Assembly: GCA_907163375.1 (NCBI GenBank)
Contig: CAJQUW010000932.1
Location: 682,001 to 746,000 of the forward strand
Source: Prostheceraeus crozeri
Lineage: Eukaryota > Platyhelminthes > Polycladida > Euryleptidae
Length of the DNA stretch: 64,000 nucleotides
Reading direction: 5' to 3'
Shown: one piece after another, positions 21,175-31,678 of the stretch
Position numbering within the stretch: position 1 is the stretch's first letter
How the letters are laid out: each line of letters begins with the position of its first letter
The notes under the pieces: model-generated
The model's database searches: none
What the model was told of the DNA's origin: nothing
Seen by the model: the letters and a program-made list of their open reading frames with translations, nothing else
Made by a program: the position numbers and the translations under genes

Positions 21175-21603
21175 TCAGAATGCTTCAGGGATAGCAATCG
21201 ACTGCATAACGTTCAAGTTGACTGATAGCAGATTCAACTTAATGATAGTGTTCGCCAGTCTGAAGACTGCCCAGGGCAAACCGCGAGGAGGTTCTATCAA
21301 ATCTTGCCCCATGGTGGCCCTTATCAGGGCCGGTGGTTCGTTCTCGGGGGTCGTCAACTCCCCGGGAGTCGGGGGCTCCATGGTAGCAGTGTCGACTTCC
21401 ATGCTAGTTGGTATGTGAGTGAAAAGTGGAATGTAGCGCCATTCCATTGGATTGGCAACACTTGCTGTCATCGGATTGCCAATCCGAGCAAGATTGTTGT
21501 GGACTCTGTCTTGCTCCTCTATTCTAAGATATTCATCAAATAAATTTCGCGGTCTTAACTGCGGTCCGCGATGAGAGCTGACTTGACTGTTCGGCGTCTG
21601 CAT
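21175..21603 (-). CDS. Unknown protein carrying the repeat module (142 aa)
   Basis: A 142-residue frame starting MQTPNSQVSSHRGPQLRP. It has a Pro/Thr-rich middle (EPPTPGELTTPENEPP) and the module-encoded IEPPRGLPWAVF. Its C-terminal part is read entirely through the dispersed module, so the length may be partly accidental. No family is recognised. Confidence 0.35.
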   Translation of the reverse strand: MQTPNSQVSSHRGPQLRPRNLFDEYLRIEEQDRVHNNLARIGNPMTASVANPMEWRYIPLFTHIPTSMEVDTATMEPPTPGELTTPENEPPALIRATMGQDLIEPPRGLPWAVFRLANTIIKLNLLSVNLNVMQSIAIPEAF

Positions 21604-21899
21604 GATAGAAATGAAATGAAATTAGAGGTAGTGGTTTATAGACCCCTCTAGCGCGACGCAACGTTCAAGTTGACTGATAGCAGATTCAACTTAATGATAG
21701 TATTTGCCAGTCTGAAGACTGCCAGGGCAAACCGCGTGGAGGTTCTATCATGTCTTGCCCCTAGGTGGCCCTTAAGAGAGCCGTTGGTTCGTTCTCGGGA
21801 GTGACGTGATGGGGTGGCGAAGGCAGGGAAAAGATCTCCAATGAAAATGATATGTATTAGAATAGGATATACTATCTTATTTGCTTTTCACTTACCAAG

Positions 21900-22652
21900 T
21901 TAGCCATCCTTAGGCAGTCTCGCGGGCTTCCTCACTGAAAACTTATGTAAATGCCCGCGCATTCTGAGTGTGGCATGTGAGCATTTCTTAGTCGGATGGC
22001 CATTGTAACATATGATGGACTCATCTAAATTCTGGTTTACAAGAACTTGACCGTCTAAATGATTATCCCGAATAGGAATGTGAAATTCAAACAACCTATC
22101 CTCATTCAAACGATTCCACTCATCCCTCATGCGCTCCAACTTCTCACACGCCTGCCTCTCATCACCCCGCCGAGCCACACTCCTCTCCAACTCAACATTC
22201 CTCGCTCTCAACACACTCATCTCCTTCATCATCTCCTCAAACTTCGCTTCTGCATCTCTCATTCTTCTCTCCGCAGCACTCGCCCCCTTCTCACACTCAT
22301 CATTCTTCTCTTCCAACTCTCGCGTCTTATTCTTCAAATCAGTCACACTACGCCTCATTCTAATATTCTCATCCGCTACCTCCTTCGACTTCAGTTCCTT
22401 CTTTTTCAACTCATCCAACTCCTTCACAACTTCATCCTTCACTTTCTTCAAACTCTCATACTTATTCACCAACAAATCATGCGCCATCTGCTGCGAAACA
22501 TGCCTCTTCTCTTCATCCTTCAACCACCTCGCCGACTGCACACGAATCCCACCACTCTTCACTTTTGGGGAAGATGAGCTCTTATTAGTATTCGCCAGTC
22601 CGAAGACTGCCCAGGGCAAACCGCGTGGAGGTTCTATCATGTCTTGCCCCAT
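21900..22652 (-). CDS. Coiled-coil protein, copy 2
   Basis: A 250-residue frame. It starts in the repeat module (MGQDMIEPPRGLPWAVF), continues with SSSSPKVKSGG, then about 120 residues of strong heptad coiled coil (KVKDEVVKELDELKKKELKS and on), followed by a Cys/His-containing tail (CYNGHPTKKCSHATL) and a basic C-terminus. The matching part of copy 1 (23315-23960) is nearly identical in the coiled-coil region. The N-terminal zinc-binding head of copy 1 is absent, so this is a partial duplicate joined to the module. Confidence 0.5.
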   Translation of the reverse strand: MGQDMIEPPRGLPWAVFGLANTNKSSSSPKVKSGGIRVQSARWLKDEEKRHVSQQMAHDLLVNKYESLKKVKDEVVKELDELKKKELKSKEVADENIRMRRSVTDLKNKTRELEEKNDECEKGASAAERRMRDAEAKFEEMMKEMSVLRARNVELERSVARRGDERQACEKLERMRDEWNRLNEDRLFEFHIPIRDNHLDGQVLVNQNLDESIICYNGHPTKKCSHATLRMRGHLHKFSVRKPARLPKDG

Positions 22653-22706
22653 GGTGGCCCTTAAGAGAGCCGATGGTTCGTTCTCGGGGGTGTGAATTTA
22701 AGTTGA

Positions 22707-22961
22707 CTATTGGCTGGAATAGTCAATGGGTATGACGGTTAGGTTCTCATAGACCCTATACCGCCGAGGTCGTACTGGTGCATCTGGCACCTTTCGGATG
22801 CGAGTGGTATTCGGAGTCCACACCTCATCCGTCCAAATGATCTTCTTGATCTTCCCCTTCTTATCATCCTCTTCATTCCACTCGTCGAGGATGACGAACT
22901 CGGGAATGGCGTTGTCTTCATCGATGAAGACGGGAATGTTGTTGGTAGATGTCGCTTCCAT
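22707..22961 (-). CDS. Acidic repeat protein, copy 2 (84 aa)
   Basis: The paralogue of 20822-21094. It starts MEATSTNNIPVF, has one full acidic segment (AIPEFVILDEWNEEDD) and the same Lys-rich block and basic tail (RPRRYRVYENL). The TATA box at 23002-23010 is in the same relative position as in copy 1. The conserved frame after duplication supports real coding. Confidence 0.55.
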   Translation of the reverse strand: MEATSTNNIPVFIDEDNAIPEFVILDEWNEEDDKKGKIKKIIWTDEVWTPNTTRIRKVPDAPVRPRRYRVYENLTVIPIDYSSQ

Positions 22962-23001
22962 CGTGACTTAAAATTGAATGAGAAGCGCTACAATCTTCTG
23001 G

Positions 23002-23010
23002 CTTATATAG
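23002..23010 (-). promoter_or_regulatory. TATA box upstream of acidic protein copy 2
   Basis: CTATATAAG on the minus strand, about 41-49 bp upstream of the ATG at 22961, as in copy 1. Confidence 0.5.
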
Positions 23011-23314
23011 GGTTTTCAACAATTAATTGCTCAACAGCGAATCAGAATGCTTCAGGGATGGCAATCGACTGCATAATGTTCAAGTTGACTGATAGCAGAT
23101 TCAACTTAATGATAGTATTCGCCAGTCCGAAGACTGCCCAGGGCAAACCGCGTGGAGGTTCTATCATGTCTTGCCCCATGGTGGCCCTTAAGAGAGCCGA
23201 TGGTTCGTTCTCGGGAGTGTCGTGATGGGGTGGTGAAGGCGGCCAAAGATCTGCAATGAAAATGATATATATTAGAATAGGATATACTATCTTATTTACT
23301 TTTCACTTCCCAAG

Positions 23315-24488
23315 TTAGCCATCCTTTGGCAGTCTCGCGCGCTTCCGAATCGAGAATTTATGTAAGTGACCGCGCATTCTTAGGCTGGCATGCAGACATT
23401 TTTTCGTTGGATGGCCATTATAACATATTATAGATTCGTCGAGGCTTTGATTTACCAGTACTTCGCCGGCCAAATGATTATCCCGAATAGGGATGAGAAA
23501 TTCAAACAAACGATCCTCATTCACACGTTCCCACTCATCCCTCATGCGCTCCAACTTCTCACACGCCTGCCTCTCATCACCCCGCCGAGCCACACTCCTC
23601 TCCAACTCAACATTCCTCGCTCTCAACACACTCATCTCCTTCATCATCTCCTCAAACTTCGCTTCTGCATCTCTCATTCTTCTCTCCGCAGCACTCGCCC
23701 CCTTCTCACACTCATCATTCTTCTCTTCCAACTCTCGCGTCTTATTCTTCAAATCAGTCACACTACGCCTCATTCTAATATTCTCATCCGCTACCTCCTT
23801 CGACTTCAGTTCCTTCTTTTTCAACTCATCCAACTCCTTCACAACTTCATCCTTCACTTTCTTCAAACTCTCATACTTATTCACCAACAAATCATGCGCC
23901 ATCTGCTGCGAAACATGTCTCTTCATCCTTCAACCACCTCGCCGACTGCACACGAATCCCACCACTCTTCACTTTTGAAGAAGATGAGCTTTTCGGGGGG
24001 TCGGTGATGACAATGTTTGACACCTCCGACGACGAAGAGCTCAACTTCCTCACACGCTTCCTCACACGCTCCCTATCTAAATCCACATCATCCTCATCAT
24101 CACTCTCAAGCACTCTCTTTTGCTCAATCTCAGCCTCCAACGACGCAACCGCTCTCGCCAACTCATCATTCTCAACAGCATTCTCAACAACATTCTCAAC
24201 CTTACCCTCTCGCTCGATCGCCAACATTCGCTCCCTCTCTTCCACAATCAACTGCGTGAATCTCAAGTCATTCACCAAACCTCCACTACAGTCAGCATGC
24301 ACTCTGTAGAAACGCGCCTCATCCTCATCACCCTTCAGCACTCTACACTTCACACACGCAACCCTATTCAGGATAATCATGTGGTCAGTGCCCGCCTTCC
24401 TAACATGCGCCTTGGCGTCCGCACTGCGATTGATTCGCCCACATGTGCACATTTTGATGTGGAATTTGCGATTCTTATCGTTTGCCAT
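23315..24488 (-). CDS. Zinc-binding head plus coiled-coil protein, copy 1 (two overlapping frames)
   Basis: The head frame (23892-24488) starts MANDKNRKFHIK and has a Cys/His pattern (CTCG, H, CVKC, H..C) that could bind zinc. An acidic, Ser-rich linker follows (LESDDEDDVDLDRE, then KLSSSSSEVSN). The coiled-coil frame (23315-23926) carries the heptads KNKTRELEEKNDECEKG, then CYNGHPTKKC and a basic end. The two frames overlap near 23900, and the shared VKSGGIRVQSARWLKDEE segment shows how the duplicate at 21900-22652 is related. No known family is recognised. Confidence 0.5.
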
Positions 24489-24494
24489 GGCTGA

Positions 24495-26100
24495 GATTTC
24501 TCGTTAACTGTAAGATAATGAAATTTGTATAAGTTTGGAATCATGTAGTACAGTCATATTCCTAAAGCATTACACTTAGTCAGGAATGATAGATTTGAGT
24601 GTAGTGAGTGGCACTCGATCCCGTCGACAGCCCGAAGGCCTTGTACTGATCACTAGGGAAGTGAGAGATCTTCCCCGATACCCGCTATTTACAGCTGAAG
24701 ACATCATTGTCACTGCCCCGAAGTGGTAACAGGAACGCCGAGTCAAAGGTAGTGATCAGTAGCTGGGATCTAACCCCTCAAAGCTGCCTTAGACTTAGTT
24801 AAATTTCAAATCTGATAGCAGATTTGAACTCAGCATACTTGAAAACCTTAGTCTACATGTTAAAACTTTGAAAAAACTGAAAATTAAGAATTTTTTAAAA
24901 ATTCCGCATTTTACTATTCATACTACTTTTACAAAATTTGATCAGTAGTAAAGACACTATCAAACTCTATCACACAAACTTTGAAGTAAGAAGATAGCTT
25001 GCCTACTTCAAAAGATAGAGTCCTTTGAAACACCCGATATCGGGAGCTCAGAGCGACGACCGTCGCTTACCTCGTCTTTCGATGAAGTGATCAGACTTAC
25101 GTTGTCGGGGGTTTATATATGCTCGGAAGAAAACTTAAAATGGCTCTATCTCCAAAAGTATTCATCGTGCGACATGCGGTTTGTTGCAAACGATTCGTCT
25201 CATCATTCTCTGACACCTGAACCATTCTCATGTGACCACGGGAAGTCGGTGGGTCAGCACATGGCCATGTAACATGCCACAAGTGAAAAAATTCCTAAGT
25301 GTGGGAGTTCCAGTGTGGTGAAAATTTTGAAAAACTTAAAACTTCCGAATTTCAATATGGGACCCTTACCAAAACTTTTTTCATCACTTTTCACTGAGCC
25401 CCCCCTCCCCCCAACCGTTCGGAGAAATTTGATGAAACAAACTTTGGTCAGGGTCCCAGGTCGAAATGCGACACTTTGGAAAATTTTCAAAATTTTGTCC
25501 ATACAAAGTCACTCTGACACTTAGGATTTTTTCAGGTGAGCTCCGACCTAAAATCTTGTAACAGCTCTAACTTTTGAACGGCTGGTCGGATTGACTCGCA
25601 ACAAAAATGTCACCGAGCCGTTTTTTCTCCTCTCTCAAACGAGTATCTATAAGACAAAATCCATCCACTAGAACCAAAATTAGAAGATCGCTGTCGGGGT
25701 TGGGGGTCAGCGAAATTTGATGAAAAATGTTTTGGTAAAGGTCCCAGGTCGAAATGCGACACTTTGGAAAATTTTCAAAATTTTGTCCATACAAAGCCAC
25801 TCTGACACTTAGGATTTTTTCAGGTGAGCTCCGACATTCCACCCTCCCAACCTGGCCGGCACACCACGACAACCTGGAGAGCGCATCACAAACCACCTCT
25901 CGCTACGTCGGCGGGCCACAGGGAGGGGGGGACGTCAGACTCGAAGCAACACGGCGGCTCACCACGACCGACTCGGGTGACAGGAAGGGGGGGACGTCAG
26001 CGACGGCGGCCATCTTGCGCTATCCAGAAGTGGAGTTTTACTTACTACTACAGACCGAACGTCAAACCCATAGAAATCAGATACTATACTATATAAAGGC
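24495..26100. other. Non-coding stretch with inverted and direct repeats
   Basis: No convincing gene. An inverted pair TACTGATCACT/AGTGATCAGTA lies at 24644-24654 and 24751-24761. A perfect palindrome CCCGATATCGGG lies at 25033-25044, and a hairpin AGCGAC-GACC-GTCGCT at 25052-25067. A roughly 124-bp direct repeat occurs at 25424-25547 and 25712-25835, with a looser inverted copy near 25316-25380. A GC-rich stretch with two copies of GGGGGGACGTCAG lies at 25920-26005. A TATATAAAGGCC box is at about 26091. Confidence 0.6.
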
Positions 26101-29100
26101 CTAATACAGTAAAACAATCTAATTTCTATGGTCAAACCGTTCACATTCTCAAAGCAACAATAAAGTAGGCATTAAGTATATATGAAGCCTTAGACATCGA
26201 ACATCAACAACTAGGTCTTAATGCTTGGTGTTCGATGTCTGTGCATGCAGCAATGTGTTATGACTTATTTGTTGTTTACATACGCTTTTTCCACAAGAAA
26301 ATCATAAGCCATCATACAGCTATGTATAAAATCGTAAAGATCTTCAATATATTGAGTAATTTTCAATCTTTCGAAGTGCATCGACAATTTTTCAACAAGT
26401 ACAATTTGTCCAGATTTGATATTAGAATACACTTATGTCGGCAGTACATGTGTAATGGAGATCCATCATCATCTAGTGAAAAATGTTTCCGTAGCCTGCG
26501 TTTACGCTAATACACGCAAATGTTGTAGCAACTTAACTTTATTCCCTTTCTGCCCACCATCCTTAAAAAATGACAGTGCACTAAATAAGACTTAATGATA
26601 AAGATACTCCTAGATCTGTCACAGTAGAACTATTACATGCCTAGCAACCTATGTTACGCAATATCATGCCGAAATTTTGAGATTAGCTTGGGTATTATTG
26701 GGTTGAAAACAGTTTTAAAAGGTGACAATGCATGCTACCATACGGCTACAGCCTGCTATGCAACTTAGCATTTCACTACATTTGAAATTGTGCAATGAGC
26801 CGAGGCAATTTTTCACAGACATCATCCTGGATCGTTGCTTGACCGAGTTGAAATTGACGACAAAAAAAGCTGTCCAACAGTCGCATTCAAAATCGCATTC
26901 AAAATCGTAAAGTCGGATTTCTAAGGTAGAGGCTATCTCTAATAGCCATGGTATCGGACATACTCCATGAGTTTCGATCCTCGGACTTCAACTGCATTTC
27001 GTTTAAGTGTTCTGCTTTCAAGGTCTCTAACAACATTTCTTTTTTGCGCTCTTTCAAAAATCTATAGGACCATCTGGTTTATTATCTGTTCTTAAAGAAG
27101 CTGGATGATAAGAGATGAACACTTTGAGATATAATCTCAACATCTGAATGATAACAGTTACGGTATCTGTCATTCCAATGTAAATACGACTCAAGAAGTT
27201 TTATAGTTCTCTTACCTTGCTATATTACCACGCGTTGACATTCTTTATCGAATTTCGATTGCCTTTGATCGTGTCGGTTACTATACCAAGATGCGATGAT
27301 CTCATTGCCACATGAGCAAAATCAGTATTTTCTTTGTTTTTTGTCTTGTTTGATGTCATCGGGAACATAGTGTGATGATTGGATGATATTTGTACAATGC
27401 TTCTTCTGAACTATTGGAAATTTTCACAGATTTCTTGATGTAAGCCGTTTTGTTAATGTTAGTTACCTCATCGGTTTGATTGAAGCGATGCACCGAGATA
27501 TTGAAGGTTCCGCAAGAGTCATGGCAATTGGCGGAGTCGTGAATAGAAGTATTGCTTTGGAAGCGTCAAGCAGTCCGACTTCAGAGAAAGAAAAGGGGTA
27601 AGCAAGCTTGATGCATTGGACAGGGTGTCCTACTTCACCTTCACCACGTGCAGGCTATGCTGCTTCACGAGGATGCCTTCTTTTCTTGGAGGGTCAAACT
27701 TGAGTGTCGACGGCGTTTTCACGACCACACCCGATCGGTTTTAAAAATGTTTCAGCTAAAAGCAATCATCATCTGGATGTTTTAAGTCTGGGACATAGAA
27801 AAACGCTTCTACAGAAGATCCACTGAGAATCAAAGATTCTGCATTTCCCCCATGCTTCAAACCTTATGGAAGTCAGCAAGGGAGGTGTTTCTGGAACACA
27901 TCAAGGGTTTGTGTCCATCTCGATTACAGATAGGTAGTTATGAAAGGTAGAAATTTACAATTCAAATTCCATGAGGTTTCTCGGTGATCAAGCCACTATG
28001 CTAAGACATGTACTAATAGCTAAGATACTTGTACGTCATAGATGTACGACAGGTATTTTTATAGACGGCTTTAAAGTCCTTGTCCTAACCAACATCAGTG
28101 GATTGTATCAAATCTTGTGTTAGTTCTCATTTATTTTCCTGACTTAGTCAGGAGATGTGGTGAACCGTGACACTAATTCTAAACCGTGTTCCACACGAAC
28201 GGTCCTCATCGAATAGAGAAATGTCTCCTGATGCGACTTCGAGCCACAGTAACTGCATGCCTTGCGTCATCTATCCACTCGTAGAAGCTGTCACAATCAC
28301 CTGTCAGTGATAATCAATCTTAGGACTTTTTTGGTAATTTGTGAAATATTCTACCCAAAATGGCGAGAAAGCATAACCAAGCCTTATTTTTTTATTATCG
28401 CTCCAAATTTCATCTAACTTCACACGAACATTAATGAAAATATCATTTACCTCAGCATACAATTTATATGATTATATGCAATTCTGAATATGAAGCAAAT
28501 TATATTTAAAATAGGCCTATGGGAAACCGAGTAAACGAAGCTGTAATCGAGCCAAAGCTTTTCTCATAGGGATCCAAACAGCTCGTGCTAGCCACAGAAC
28601 ATCAAAATATATTAGCTTTACCCACATTCAAAACGGCAACCCTCCACTGGTCTAGCTCCATAGATATCGAACCTCATACTCAAATTATCGACCTGAGTCC
28701 ACTCATTCCCTTTCCCCTTTACGGACTCAAAGACTATCCTTGATGTCATTTGTTAACTTGAAATCAGCTGAAAATCTCACACCGCTCATCGAAGACAGTG
28801 ATGATGCCTTTAATTTTTTGACAGTGTTCTCCTTGCACAAAATGTTAACAAAAAATATGGTCATTCTTTGTCGCATAGTAGCCTAGCCATTTATAGACGG
28901 CATGATCTGTTGAGAAAACGCACGTCATACTACTAGTGTGTGGATCCCACATTCCGACAATGAATCTCGATAAGAAATCAACTGATGCATCTAGAAACCC
29001 TAATTTCACACTCACTGACATGGAATACTCACCATCACCAGAAAAGCAACCATAACACAAAATTGACATCCACTCAATAGTCATGATAAATCATTCTATT

Positions 29101-30460
29101 TCAATAATTTAACACAACTTTCATATCTATGGAAGCGCCATATAATCATCGATCAATAAATGGAAGTGACGTCAGACGTTATTTAAATATGGATCAACAA
29201 TCTGTCTGTGTTAATAGTCATCAGAATATTTGATGAAAGCGATGAATGCAATCTTAACAAACCAATCGCTCGAGAATGCGCAATTTTTTGTCGACCCCTG
29301 TATATATTTGATTCTACAGGCAAGGCCAACAGTGCTATTTATGATCTATTACAGCATTTATTATTACGCTTTATCCCTTTCATAGTTATCTGATTATCTC
29401 TTTAGGCCTAATGATTAGAGCCTCTTACGCACACACACATCTATCAGATTAGAAAGAGAATAAGGCGCACGCTCTTCAGTAGCTTTTTTCAAAAATCTTC
29501 AAAAACAATGTTAGTTAAGCAAAGTTGGCGCTATCAGTGAAGTTCTATTGTTCATGATTGAAGTTTTTCCGCCAATTGTCGAGATAAGTCAACTGATCAA
29601 ACTGACAAAAGAACATGCCCTGTCTGATAAAATAGAGACAGTGGCGATGTGAAAGCTAAAAGGCAGTTAAAAATTTGAATCAGTTATTGCATGTCCATCC
29701 TGTTTCCGAAGTATGACGTGATGGTGGCGTGGGGGCGGCTCGTGCCTACATGAACATTTCTTGGCTGCGCCACTGACGACCATCATGCACTTGCATGCCT
29801 TAAACAAATTTTGTTTCTTCTTTTCATGCGCATATAGAAGTAAAACTTGTTGCATCATCTTTCTCGATTCTCAAAGACGCTGCTCTCTGATTGTTCATCC
29901 CGTTCACAAGCTCATCCGAATCAATCATTGTTATATTAGATGCAATCCATCTCTCAGTGGCCGCTTTTTCTTGCTAGTAACAGCAAAAGCGATTATTTTA
30001 CTTTCTTTTCTAACATTCATTCAGACTATGCACTGTGCAGTGAGGAATGCTGAGAAGACGATGGTGAAATCATCCACTGAACTAATTTTCGTGCGCCTGC
30101 CATATTTTTAATAATGATCGAAAGGGCCAACATTATGCAGAAAACTTGTAGGCAATTATCTGAATTCTTCGAATCTGAAAGAATTGTGGCAATTGAAGCA
30201 CTTTTGCTGGAACTCACAGTAATCCGTAAGCAGACGCACGACTTTTTTCCTATCTCTGTAAGGTATTAGGAATTGCTTTTTGCCCACTTACTAGGTTCCT
30301 CGATGTGCCGGCGATTTCGAATAAATCTCACACCTCTAGCAAACTGAAGTAGATAAACAAAATATTTAATTCTGTGGAATAACCAGTAATGAGTAAAGCC
30401 ATCCACGATTAATTTGCATAAACTGAAATGAAACCAAGCGGATTTGATCTCCCTTCAACA
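26101..30460. other. Host intergenic DNA
   Basis: About 4.4 kb without a supportable gene. Frames are short and lack shared domains. The composition is ordinary for the host flank. I see no strong repeat structure beyond short AT-rich runs. Confidence 0.5.
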
Positions 30461-30466
30461 TGTAAG

Positions 30467-30537
30467 CAGTCGTAGCTCAGATGGTCTGAGCGACAGGTCT
30501 AGATAACCTAGGTCGCAGGTTTGAGTCCCACCAACTG
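30467..30537 (+). repeat. tRNA-like sequence (pseudogene or SINE head)
   Basis: A box-like TAGCTCAGATGG with a perfect GCTC/GAGC D-stem is followed by an AGGT/ACCT anticodon stem around the loop CTAGATA (apparent AGA), then a B-box GGTTTGAGTCC. The acceptor stem pairs at about 5 of 7 positions and the T-stem is weak. A working tRNA is therefore unlikely. A tRNA pseudogene or the head of a tRNA-derived SINE is more probable. Confidence 0.45.
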
Positions 30538-30539
30538 TA

Positions 30540-31644
30540 CATCATTGACATCGCAAATTGATCTAACGTTTGTCTCATTTCATCTATTGCTAATTACCTA
30601 TTAAGTATGCTGTTGATAATCATGCGAATTTACATATGAAGTTTCGTTGTATTCTTCATACCCAGTGAATCCGGCCAGATTTTTGTAGAAATGCGGCAAA
30701 TCCTCTCGTAGCCAGATTCAAGCTGTTTAAATCCGTTGCATCCGTACAAAAATGCAGTGAAGGTGACTATAGAGATAACTTTTACTCGACACTATACTTG
30801 GAATCTCTCTTTTGGATCAAATAAGCTTGGATCTCTAAGTGCATCAAAAGAAAGCAGAAAGCAGAAAGAATTATCAATGGCTATTCCCAAAGCGCCATGA
30901 ATAAGATAATAGTGTTACAGACAGGTCCGGAGGATAAGCAAAATGGAGACAATCAAGTTATACGAGTTGACTATCAGCAAAGACTCCTTAAACAAGTGGC
31001 ATGAAAGGATTTGAGGCACATGCGAACTGGTGCAGATTGAAACAGTTGACAGATAGAGCAATAAACATGGAGACTGGTGTTGAAGAAGTGAATAAAATGC
31101 GAGTAGAATAAGATGAAAATAATATAGAAAAGAATTAATAGAATATATAAATACTAGAAGTAATGAGAGCTAATATACAATGGAGAATAATATAGATTAA
31201 TGTAGAAGTAATAAAAATTATGTAGAATTAACGCAGGATCAATAGAAAAGGAATAGAATGAACATAAAATACAGTTTTGATATATTTATCAATGAAAATT
31301 GCAGTTCATACATATTAATGGTACCGGTATTCAGAAGTGAAGCTGTACCACGGCTTCTTCAGAGGAAGGTAAAGACATGTGGAACAGAATGGCCGTCATG
31401 GAAAGGCAAAACACCAAGATCCACAACACGCGAACGTTTGTCCTCGATGCAACTCAACATATTCTGATAACGATGAAGTGAGGTTGTAGGTAGGATGTAC
31501 TGTAGAACGAGGAGTGGTTAGCGTTTTAGTTGCATCATCGGGTGAATGCATTTTTTAAAAGTAGACAATGTTTGTGTCATTTAACATGTGGACGTCAACG
31601 AAATACCAAGTATTTCAAAATTTATTAGAGATTGAAATTGTTTA
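30540..31644. other. Host intergenic DNA upstream of the EF-hand gene
   Basis: About 1.1 kb, purine-rich on the + strand near 31080-31260 with repeated AGAATA/GTAGAA words. No supportable gene. Earlier exons of the EF-hand gene could lie here or further left but none is evident. Confidence 0.4.
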
Positions 31645-31678
31645 TTGGTCTTCACTATGAGTCACATCAAAATTTCAG

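Larger units (their letters stand above)
20667..23220. repeat. Five copies of a roughly 145-bp module
   Basis: A module running from GTTCAAGTTGACTGATAGC to GGTTCGTTCTCGGG occurs at about 20667-20812, 21204-21351, 21656-21803, 22589-22693 (short) and 23077-23220, all in the same orientation. On the minus strand it encodes a shared peptide, IEPPRGLPWAVF. The modules lie between the duplicated genes and mark the joins of tandem duplications. Confidence 0.8.

Noticed and set aside
22059-22695. Long + strand frames opposite the coiled-coil genes (also 23390-24007, 23493-23978 and 24004-24494)
   Set aside because: Ser/Leu/His-rich shadows of the Lys/Glu-rich coiled-coil frames on the other strand.
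30467-30537. Functional tRNA-Ser(AGA) gene
   Set aside because: The T-stem and acceptor stem pair poorly and the long variable arm of tRNA-Ser is absent.
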